From contig JARGOW010000264.1 of the NCBI GenBank assembly GCA_029212955.1, positions 1 through 5,836 of the forward strand: a stretch of DNA of 5,836 bases, read 5' to 3'. Each line of letters opens with the position of its first letter. Within the stretch, counting starts at the first letter, position 1. Under the pieces are notes generated by a model. It was not told the origin of the DNA. It ran no database searches and saw nothing but the letters and a program-made list of their open reading frames with translations. The DNA comes from Planctomycetota bacterium. Lineage in GTDB: Bacteria > Planctomycetota > UBA1135 > GCA-002686595. Shown in pieces: positions 1 to 5,067 of this stretch. The position numbers were made by a program, and so were the translations under genes.

Positions 1-2
1 GC

Positions 3-347
3 TACTTCCTGGTCGGCAACATGGACGCAACCCCCGGCATCACTCTGAGCGACGGCCAGTTCTGTCTGGTCGGCGTGCCCGGCGCTTCCTTTGGCCGCTA
101 CAACGTTTCCGGCACCACCCGTAACTCCATCGGCTTGTTCGATGCGGCGGGCAACTTGGAGAATTTCGTTGGCACCGGCGGCGTCTCCGGATTCGGCTTC
201 GACGTGCCCTCCGCCATCGAAATCGCCGGATTCCCGCCCACGACGATCATGGCTGGCGATACCTACCACTTCCAGTGCTGGTACCGTGACACCCTCGCCG
301 GCTCTGGCCACTCGAACTTCTCGAACGGCTTGTCTGTTACGTTCTAG
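3..347 (+). CDS. C-terminal part of a secreted beta-rich protein of unknown function (5' partial)
   Basis: The frame is open from the first complete codon at position 3 to the TAG at 345-347, giving 114 residues of a protein that begins upstream of the window. The segment is rich in Gly, Ser, Thr, Asn and Phe, with almost no Lys, Arg or Leu. It reads as alternating short beta strands and turns. The last part contains AGDTYHFQCWYRDT and ends SNFSNGLSVTF. That style of C-terminus (a Trp-Tyr-Arg-Asp strand, then a Ser-Asn-Phe-Ser/Thr loop and a final hydrophobic strand) is common at the ends of large exported proteins of Planctomycetota and similar bacteria; this is from memory of such proteins, not a search. 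No catalytic motif is visible. A strong terminator follows 16 bases after the stop, so this is the last gene of its transcript. Function is unknown; an extracellular structural or adhesive role is a guess. Confidence 0.75.
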   Translation, partial: YFLVGNMDATPGITLSDGQFCLVGVPGASFGRYNVSGTTRNSIGLFDAAGNLENFVGTGGVSGFGFDVPSAIEIAGFPPTTIMAGDTYHFQCWYRDTLAGSGHSNFSNGLSVTF

Positions 348-363
348 ATCCAAAAACCCAAGG

Positions 364-401
364 AAGAAGGGCTGCAACCTCACGGTTGCAGCCCTTCTTT
401 T
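364..401 (+). terminator. Strong intrinsic terminator, possibly bidirectional
   Basis: A perfect 16-bp inverted repeat (arms 364-379 and 384-399) encloses a TCAC loop and runs into a TTTT stretch at 398-401. The stem is GC-rich at its centre (GGGCTGC / GCAGCCC). It lies 16 bases after the stop of the secreted-protein gene and 36 bases beyond the stop of the convergent minus-strand ppiC gene. Read on the minus strand, the stem is followed by CCTTGGGTTTTT, a poorer T-tract, so termination of ppiC there is plausible but weaker. Confidence 0.9.
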
Positions 402-437
402 GTGTTTGGCTTGGCGGGGGGGGACCGGCATGAGGCC

Positions 438-719
438 TTACTCGGTGCGGCTGGTGACCTCGAGCAGGTGGAAGCCGAACTGGGTCTTGACCGGACCCTG
501 GACGGTGTTCACCGGGGCGCTGAAGACGACCTTGTCGAATTCGGGGACCATCTGGCCGGGACCGAACTCGCCGAGGGCTCCGCCGCTCTTACCGGAGGGG
601 CAGCTGGAGTGTTGCTTGGCGAGGGATTCGAAATCTCCGCCAGCTTCGATCTGGGACTTGAGTTCGTTGCACTGGTCTTCCGAGGAGACCAGGATGTGGC
701 GGGCTTGTGCCTTAGGCAT
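438..719 (-). CDS. ppiC: Parvulin-type peptidyl-prolyl cis-trans isomerase (PpiC)
   Basis: The gene encodes a 93-residue single-domain parvulin that catalyses cis-trans isomerisation of X-Pro peptide bonds in protein folding. The length equals that of E. coli PpiC (Par10), and the sequence is parvulin throughout: ARHILV at the first strand, FESLAKQHSSCPSGKSGGALGEF in the middle, then GQMVPEFDKVVF and a closing TQFGFHLLEV. The residues expected in the active site are all visible (H8, C40, M57, F61, T79 and H84). There is no signal peptide or anchor, so it is probably cytoplasmic. The start at 719 is chosen because the parvulin domain begins right there and an AAAGGA site lies 8 bases upstream; the same frame stays open further upstream to 1136, but that part is not parvulin-like. 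It is monocistronic, convergent with the secreted-protein gene and divergent from the DUF455 operon. It ends with TAA at 438-440. Confidence 0.95.
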   Translation of the reverse strand: MPKAQARHILVSSEDQCNELKSQIEAGGDFESLAKQHSSCPSGKSGGALGEFGPGQMVPEFDKVVFSAPVNTVQGPVKTQFGFHLLEVTSRTE

Positions 720-727
720 GGGATTCG

Positions 728-733
728 TCCTTT
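728..733 (-). promoter_or_regulatory. Ribosome binding site of ppiC
   Basis: AAAGGA on the minus strand lies 8 bases before the ATG at 719. It decides the start codon within a frame that stays open far upstream. Confidence 0.75.
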
Positions 734-767
734 GAGGGATATTGGGGAGGGGATTGGAGAAGCGGAT

Positions 768-796
768 AAGGTAGACGCCATGGGATCCCGACTCAA
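768..796 (-). promoter_or_regulatory. Sigma-70-like promoter of ppiC
   Basis: On the minus strand, a -35-like TTGAGT (791-796) and a -10-like TACCTT (768-773) are separated by exactly 17 bases. Transcription would start near 761, giving a leader of about 40 bases before the ATG that includes the AAAGGA site. It is the best two-box promoter in the window. The 184-base gap 720-903 between ppiC and the divergent DUF455 gene holds this promoter and a weaker candidate for the other direction. Confidence 0.55.
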
Positions 797-863
797 CCTC
801 AACATGGCAAACTAAGGGGCTTCCGAAGGTCGGTTTGCAACCTTCTGGGCTAGGCCCTTGTGG

Positions 864-869
864 TAGGGT
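864..869 (+). promoter_or_regulatory. Candidate -10 box for the DUF455/ATP-grasp operon
   Basis: TAGGGT lies 40 bases before the GTG at 904. Similar TAnnnT boxes precede two other plus-strand genes at nearly the same distance (39 and 34 bases). No convincing -35 box is present, so this is weak support on its own. Confidence 0.25.
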
Positions 870-903
870 TGCTCTGGCCAAAACGGCCCCAAAACGCCAT
901 TCC

Positions 904-1767
904 GTGCAGATTCCCAGCCCTTCCCCTCCCACAGCGCCGCCCCAGGACACCATCGAACGCTGGTGCTGGGATCTGATCGTGTGTGATTCCTTGGATGGCA
1001 AGCTTTCGCCAGGGGCACCTCCCAAGGCATCCATCGATGGCAATTGGGAAGCCTGTGCACCCGCCAGGCGCCTGATTGCGCCTGGCCGGCCCGCCGAACT
1101 GGTGGTGGGTGAACGCAGCCCAAAAGCTCCGCGCAAGGGAGCTCTGGTTCACCCCGAACAACGCGCACGGCTTCTGCATACCCTGGCCCACCACGAGTTG
1201 CAGGCCGCGGAGCTGTTCGCCTGGGCCCTGTTGGCGTTCCCTGAAACACCGCTCGCGTTCCGCAGAGCGCTGCTGCATCTGGCCCAGGATGAATTGCGCC
1301 ATTTGCACCTGTATCTGGACCACATGCAAACCCTTGGGCACTCCTTCGGCGACTGGCCCGTGCGCGATTGGTTTTGGCAACGGGTGCCGTCCAGCCCGGA
1401 CGCCTTGCACTTCGTGGCATTCGTCGGTCTTGGCCTGGAAGGAGCCAATCTGGAACACGCCGCCCGCTTTGCCGAATGGTTCCGAGCCGCGGGAGATGAA
1501 ATCGGGGCCCAGGCCTTGGATCAAGTCGAGCGCGAAGAGATCGCCCACGTAACCCCCGCCCACAACTGGTTCGAACGCTTCTCCGGCAAGAAGCTGGACT
1601 ACGACCGTTGGGCAGACCTGTTGCCCAAACCCCTTTCCCCCGCATTGCTTCGCGGACTTCCCCTAAACCGCGAAGCGCGCAGCCGCGCCGGTTTGCCCCC
1701 CGAATTCCTAGAGCGGCTCGAAAGTGCGAGCCCAGCCCACCTGCCCGCAAGCCGGGATGAATCATGA
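904..1767 (+). CDS. DUF455 (COG2833-like) ferritin-like, probable di-metal protein
   Basis: With the GTG start at 904 the protein has 287 residues. It resembles the DUF455 family, ferritin-like four-helix proteins of unknown function distantly related to di-iron oxygenases such as MiaE. Candidate metal ligands appear on four successive helices: E98 and E103 in HHELQAAELFAW, E130 and H133 in QDELRHLHLY, E179 and E184 in GLEGANLE, and E212 and H215 in REEIAHV. The two ExxH pairs and the spacing are what a di-iron (or di-manganese) site needs. The C-terminal LPLNREARSRAGLP also fits the family's usual end. There is no signal peptide, so it is cytoplasmic. The frame extends to a TTG at 835, but that would sit upstream of the likely promoter and add a Pro-rich, unfamily-like segment; the GTG has no Shine-Dalgarno site, so the start is uncertain. 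The stop overlaps the next gene's start in ATGA (1764-1767), indicating translational coupling. Confidence 0.85.
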   Translation: MQIPSPSPPTAPPQDTIERWCWDLIVCDSLDGKLSPGAPPKASIDGNWEACAPARRLIAPGRPAELVVGERSPKAPRKGALVHPEQRARLLHTLAHHELQAAELFAWALLAFPETPLAFRRALLHLAQDELRHLHLYLDHMQTLGHSFGDWPVRDWFWQRVPSSPDALHFVAFVGLGLEGANLEHAARFAEWFRAAGDEIGAQALDQVEREEIAHVTPAHNWFERFSGKKLDYDRWADLLPKPLSPALLRGLPLNREARSRAGLPPEFLERLESASPAHLPASRDES

Positions 1768-2666
1768 CCAATCCCTCCATCGCTTGGGTCCTCAACCTGG
1801 ACGCCGAAGAAGAGTACGCCCGGGGACGTGGGTACACGCCAAAACAACGCATCCACAAGATTGCACGGCAACAGGCCCGGGCGCTTACCGGATCCCTGAT
1901 CCAGCCCGAAGATCTGATCATCGACGCTCGCAATACAAACAAGGGCGTGGCCAAGGGCATGCGCGGATTGGCCTGGAGCCCCACGCCTTGGGCCCAAAAC
2001 CAACTGCACGAAGCCAACGCAAGAGTCCCCCAGCCCCCCGTCTTCCAGATCCTGCAAGAGGTCAACAGCAAGCTATTCTCCCAGGCTGTTGAAACCAGCT
2101 CCCCGCGGCTCAAGAAGCACCTGGAGCGCTCGGTGGATGGCATCCTGCACACCCTTGGCAACAGTCCCGATAGGACCTGGTTCCTACGCCGCCCCTACGG
2201 TGTCGCGGGACGCGGCCGACTCCTCATGCAGGGCGAACCGCAGTCCAACAAGGAACTGCGTTGGCTCATCGCAAGCATCGAAATCGCGCCCATGGTCATG
2301 GAACCCCAGGTCCATGTGATCCTGGAGGTTTCCACGTGCGGTTGGATCACCCGCCAGGGCGAAGTGACCCTCGCCGCCCCATGCTTCCAAGAGGTGGACA
2401 AGCACGGATCCTGGCTGCGCACCTTGCCCTGCCCCGAGGGCAAGCTCACCGATTTGGAGCGCGAACACCTGCAAACCGCCGCCTTGGATGCGGCAGGTGC
2501 CTTGGTCGACGCGGGTTATTGGGGCCCCTTTAGCGTGGACGCTTTCGAGTATGAATCCGGCGACGGAGAGGAATCCTGGAACACGTTGGGCGAGATCAAC
2601 GCGCGCTTCACCATGGGTTGGGCCACCGCCTTTGGTGAAAGTGCCCGTGAATGGCTTCTGGCCTGA
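1764..2666 (+). CDS. ATP-grasp ligase-like protein, substrate unknown
   Basis: This 300-residue protein has ATP-grasp features in its second half. WFLRRPYGVAGRGR (139-152) looks like the nucleotide-binding strand and Gly-rich loop. MVMEPQV (177-183) fits the hinge strand. FSVDAFEY (256-263) precedes LGEINARFTMGWA (275-287), whose E277-x-N279 pair matches the Mg-ATP-binding Glu and Asn of the fold. ATP-grasp enzymes usually join a carboxylate to an amine or thiol through an acyl-phosphate; the substrates here cannot be deduced. The N-terminal 110 residues (WVLNLDAEEEYARG, then AWSPTPWAQNQL) would be the pre-ATP-grasp part. No signal peptide is present. It overlaps the DUF455 gene by 4 bases, so the two are almost certainly co-translated and probably act on one pathway. 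It ends normally with a TGA after SAREWLLA, and no clear intrinsic terminator follows. Confidence 0.8.
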   Translation: MTNPSIAWVLNLDAEEEYARGRGYTPKQRIHKIARQQARALTGSLIQPEDLIIDARNTNKGVAKGMRGLAWSPTPWAQNQLHEANARVPQPPVFQILQEVNSKLFSQAVETSSPRLKKHLERSVDGILHTLGNSPDRTWFLRRPYGVAGRGRLLMQGEPQSNKELRWLIASIEIAPMVMEPQVHVILEVSTCGWITRQGEVTLAAPCFQEVDKHGSWLRTLPCPEGKLTDLEREHLQTAALDAAGALVDAGYWGPFSVDAFEYESGDGEESWNTLGEINARFTMGWATAFGESAREWLLA

Positions 2667-2704
2667 AACTACGCAACTAGTCTGATTCTGCCCTGGAGGT
2701 GTCA

Positions 2705-2717
2705 CGGGAGCCTCCCG
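2705..2717. repeat. Short palindrome in the intergenic gap
   Basis: CGGGAG-C-CTCCCG is a perfect 6-bp inverted repeat around one base. It lies 38 bases after the ATP-grasp stop and about 35 bases before the -10 candidate of the next gene. It has no T-tract, so it is not a convincing terminator; a protein-binding site near the promoter is possible but unproven. The rest of the 124-base gap 2667-2790 holds only the -10 candidate and ribosome binding site of the downstream gene. Confidence 0.3.
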
Positions 2718-2751
2718 ATCGCGTACAGCCGCCCCCTTTCCGGCAACGCAC

Positions 2752-2757
2752 TACACT
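2752..2757 (+). promoter_or_regulatory. Candidate -10 box of the selenoprotein gene
   Basis: TACACT lies 39 bases before the ATG at 2791, which would give a leader of roughly 27 bases. No recognisable -35 box stands at the usual spacing. Confidence 0.3.
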
Positions 2758-2780
2758 GCACAGCTTCCCACTCCAACTCC

Positions 2781-2785
2781 AAGGA
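2781..2785 (+). promoter_or_regulatory. Ribosome binding site of the selenoprotein gene
   Basis: AAGGA lies 5 bases before the ATG at 2791. It supports translation starting at this ATG and not at a codon after the in-frame TGA. Confidence 0.6.
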
Positions 2786-2790
2786 TCCCC

Positions 2791-3879
2791 ATGTTCTCGA
2801 TTCACTCGGGCCTCTTAGCGCTCGCTCTGGCATTCCCGATCACACAACCCGCATCCGACGAAGGCCAAGGCACCGCCGAACCCGGAGCCAATCTCAGCGG
2901 CCTGAACATGGGCAACCACCTGTTGGGACCCAGCTTTGACAGCAGTGATATGCGCGGCAAGGTCCTGGTGGTCGAAATCGGCGGCGGCTGAGTGGGTTGC
3001 AAGGCGTTCACGCCCCACCTGGTCGGTCTGGCCAAGGAACTCGAAAACAAACCCTTCCATCTTCTCGCGAGCTACAACCAACGCGGCACACCCGCCCAGG
3101 CCAAGCACGAGATCTTCCAGAACGGAATGGCACTGCTGGCCCCCAATGTGACCGTGTCCATGCACGCGAATCATTCGGGCGTCCAAGGTACGGGTTATGT
3201 GCCCTACTACATGGTGTTCGACCACCACGGGGATCTCGTTTACCACCATCAGGGAGGGCCCTACCACGGTGGCGACGGAACTGCGGTTTTGGACAGGGTG
3301 CGCACCATGCTCGAGCAGGTTCCGGTGATATACACGGGTAGAATTCCCTTCGAACGCCACGCGGAACTGGCACAAAAACTGGAGAAGGGCAAGCAGCTCA
3401 ACAAGTCCCTATTGGCGCTGGCGGCCGCTCTGGGGCAGGATCCGAACGACGCCGAACTCGCGCGCCTCCAGAACGGAGTCGAGAGCTACAAGCGAATCGA
3501 ACTTTCCCGGGTGGAACGGCTCCTAGGCACGGACTTCAATGCGGGTCAAGCCCATTTGGAGACCCTTGCCAAAGCATTTCTCGGAACGCCTTGGGAGTAC
3601 GACATCCAACCCCTGGTGAAGTCTGTTCGAACCCCCAAGGCCCAAAAGTTCCATGGCGCAGCTTCCAAATCCCTCGCCAAGGCCTTGGGTGAACTGCAAA
3701 AATTGAAATCTATCCAAGGCAACGGCGCCCAGGTTCTCAACCCTCTAGATGCTGAGTTCCGTGCAACAAACCGCAAGAAGCTCGACGCGATCATCCAATC
3801 CCTCGACGCCATAGGCGACCAGGGATCCGCTACCCCAGCGGGTAAACTCTCGGTTCAGCTTCTAGCCCTGCTCCAATAG
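2791..3879 (+). CDS. Exported thioredoxin-fold selenoprotein with UxxC motif (TGA at 2989-2991 read as selenocysteine)
   Basis: Read through the in-frame TGA, this gene encodes 362 residues. Residues 1-22 form a probable signal peptide (hydrophobic GLLALALAF, few charges). The thioredoxin-like domain covers roughly 35-180. MRGKVLVVEIGGG is the strand leading to the redox motif U67-V68-G69-C70, followed by KAFTPHLVGLAKEL, the usual first helix. GYVPYYMVFDHHGDLVYHHQG (ends at 154) carries the expected cis-proline, P138, and the central strands. TGA therefore replaces exactly the first Cys of a TlpA/redoxin-type CxxC. The frame remains open for 295 codons after it, without a shift. Residues 185-362 form a Lys/Leu/Ala-rich, probably helical extension that I do not recognise. 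The likely role is an extracytoplasmic thiol or peroxide redox reaction. Automatic annotation would split it into 2791-2991 and 2992-3879. A true nonsense mutation is the alternative, but its exact position at the catalytic residue makes this unlikely. Confidence 0.85.
3012..3032 (+). promoter_or_regulatory. Candidate bacterial SECIS hairpin
   Basis: Downstream of the UGA, GCC (3012-3014) pairs with GGC (3030-3032) and ACC (3017-3019) with GGU (3025-3027). A 2x2 internal loop lies between them, and the apical loop is UGGUC (3020-3024). The loop guanines lie about 30 bases after the UGA. Bacterial SECIS elements lie inside the coding region close behind the UGA, with a short stem and at least one G early in the apical loop, and this fits. 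The stem is short (6 bp), and a competing fold exists: GTGG 2992-2995 with CCAC 3015-3018, plus GGCG 3003-3006 with CGCC 3011-3014. Confidence 0.45.
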
Positions 3880-3899
3880 GGCGCATCACGCCCAAATGA

Positions 3900-3940
3900 C
3901 CGCCTGGGGGTGGGAACCTCGCCGTTCCCCCCCCAGGCGG
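3900..3940 (+). terminator. Long hairpin terminator after the selenoprotein gene
   Basis: Arms 3900-3917 and 3924-3940 form a 17-bp, very GC-rich stem (CCGCCTGGGGG...GGGAAC) with a single bulged T at 3911 and a CTCGCC loop. It begins 21 bases after the stop. Only CTTCCTGT follows, not a true T-run, so it may act as a weak intrinsic terminator or as a transcript-stabilising 3' structure. Confidence 0.65.
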
Positions 3941-3952
3941 CTTCCTGTCCTG

Positions 3953-3980
3953 ACCGCACCCCTGTCGAATTGGGTGCGGT
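3953..3980. repeat. Second inverted repeat upstream of the nuclease promoter
   Basis: ACCGCACCC (3953-3961) and GGGTGCGGT (3972-3980) are a perfect 9-bp inverted repeat with a 10-base spacer. It lies 12 bases after the terminator hairpin and about 28 bases upstream of the -10 candidate at 4009. There is no T-tract. It could be a second transcript-end hairpin or an operator for the nuclease operon; the sequence does not decide. Confidence 0.4.
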
Positions 3981-4008
3981 GACACAAGCGAGCCCCAGCC
4001 CGCCCTGC

Positions 4009-4014
4009 TAAGAT
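4009..4014 (+). promoter_or_regulatory. Candidate -10 box of the nuclease/DUF1080 operon
   Basis: TAAGAT, a good match to TATAAT-type boxes, lies 34 bases before the ATG at 4043. The -35 region at the usual distance is not recognisable. The two hairpins upstream make an independent promoter here likely. Confidence 0.35.
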
Positions 4015-4042
4015 CTGCGCGACCAATCAGCCCCCATTCACC

Positions 4043-5062
4043 ATGATGCTTTCCCTTCTCGCCATCGCCGCCCTGTGCGTGCCTGTCCTCCCCCAAAACT
4101 CTCAAGGTCCCCAGCGCGCTACGGACCTGGAGATCCTGCAACAATGTGCCACGGAGGCCCCCACGGAGCTCTTTGAAGTCACCCGAGTCATCGACGGCGA
4201 CACCATTTGGATCCAGCGCAACGGTAAGCGTGAAAAGTTGCGCCTACTCTCCGTGGACACCGAGGAAAAGTTCATGAAGGGCGGAGACATCTCCGAATTC
4301 AAGCCATGCACCCGCTATGGCGATGAATGCACCGGATGGGCCCAGGGTTTCTTTGCCCCGCGCTCCATCAACGAGGGTCCCGTCAAGGTTGGCTTGCGAT
4401 TCCCTGGCGGCAAGGAAGCTCGCGACATCTACGGGCGCCTGCTTTGCCAGGTGGTCACCTCCGATGGCGTGGACTTCAACCTGCTCCTGGTACGTCGCGG
4501 CATGAGTCCGTACTTCAACAAGTATGGCAACAGCAAGATCAGCCACGAGGCTTTTGTCGCCGCGCAAAAGGCAGCCAAGAAGGAATACCTGGGCATCTGG
4601 AACCGTCGGACCAACGAAATGGGCAAACAACGCCCCTACGACCGACTCCTGACTTGGTGGGACGCACGCGCCGCAGCCATCGACAACTTCCGCGCAAAGG
4701 CCAAGGCCGAGCCCAAAGCGTACATGGAGGGTGACGACCCCGATGCCCTGGAAGCCGCCCTGAAGAGTGGATCCACAAAAATCACCGTCATGGGCAGTGT
4801 TTCAAAAATCTTCGACGAGGACGACGGAAGCAAGACCGTGTTGCTGCGCGGCGGCGACAAGGCCCGCGCCATCCGTATCCGGGTTGAGGCCAAAGACCTC
4901 GCTGCCATGCAAGCCATGGATCTGGAGGGCACCATGAAGGAGTTCCGCCAGAACTATCTGCTATTCAGCGGCACCTTGGCCCAGGGCAAGCGCAGTTACG
5001 AGCTTCAAGGCAGCCACCCTTCCGAATGGAAATTGGCTGGCCCCGAACCCAAAACCAACTAA
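4043..5062 (+). CDS. Exported staphylococcal-nuclease-like (TNase/SNase domain) protein with extra C-terminal domain
   Basis: This 339-residue protein starts with a signal peptide-like stretch (MMLSLLAIAALCVPVLPQ), so it is exported. An SNase domain spans about 44-190. FEVTRVIDGDTIWI and LRLLSVDTEE carry the equivalents of the staphylococcal catalytic and calcium-binding residues: D51, R67, D72, T73 and E75. YGRLL supplies R132 (the second catalytic Arg). All key residues are present, so it is probably an active Ca-dependent nuclease cutting DNA or RNA outside the cytoplasm. An insertion at about 78-110 includes C89 and C96, possibly a disulfide. Residues 245-323 (ITVMGSVSKIF to SYELQG) form a strand-rich extra domain that might be an OB-like fold; this is a guess from its pattern. 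No Shine-Dalgarno site precedes the ATG; the adjacent ATG at 4046 is an equal alternative. It lies 5 bases before the DUF1080 gene, suggesting an operon. Confidence 0.88.
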   Translation: MMLSLLAIAALCVPVLPQNSQGPQRATDLEILQQCATEAPTELFEVTRVIDGDTIWIQRNGKREKLRLLSVDTEEKFMKGGDISEFKPCTRYGDECTGWAQGFFAPRSINEGPVKVGLRFPGGKEARDIYGRLLCQVVTSDGVDFNLLLVRRGMSPYFNKYGNSKISHEAFVAAQKAAKKEYLGIWNRRTNEMGKQRPYDRLLTWWDARAAAIDNFRAKAKAEPKAYMEGDDPDALEAALKSGSTKITVMGSVSKIFDEDDGSKTVLLRGGDKARAIRIRVEAKDLAAMQAMDLEGTMKEFRQNYLLFSGTLAQGKRSYELQGSHPSEWKLAGPEPKTN

Positions 5063-5067
5063 CCCCC

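Noticed and set aside
402..815. A 137-codon plus-strand frame across 402-815
   Set aside because: It is antisense to the well-supported ppiC gene, begins inside the terminator tail and shows no family resemblance.
812..2161. A 449-codon open frame on the minus strand
   Set aside because: It lies antisense to the DUF455 gene and the start of the ATP-grasp gene, is extremely Arg-rich with no recognisable domain, and is a typical high-GC shadow frame.
2705..2717. The CGGGAGCCTCCCG palindrome as terminator of the ATP-grasp operon
   Set aside because: The centre is only one base, so a usable hairpin would have about 4 bp, and no T-tract follows.
2664..2724. Possible readthrough of the ATP-grasp TGA as another selenocysteine, since the frame stays open beyond it
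   Set aside because: The ATP-grasp fold is complete before the TGA and the downstream residues show no redox motif or family similarity; the open frame is chance in GC-rich DNA.
2989..2991. Interpretation of the thioredoxin-like gene as a pseudogene broken by a nonsense codon
   Set aside because: The TGA replaces exactly the first catalytic Cys, the second Cys and cis-Pro are intact, and no other stop or frameshift occurs in 362 codons; selenocysteine explains this better.
3008..3373. Minus-strand and +3 frames inside the selenoprotein gene
   Set aside because: They overlap a coherent thioredoxin-fold frame and are Arg/Pro-rich with no domain signature.
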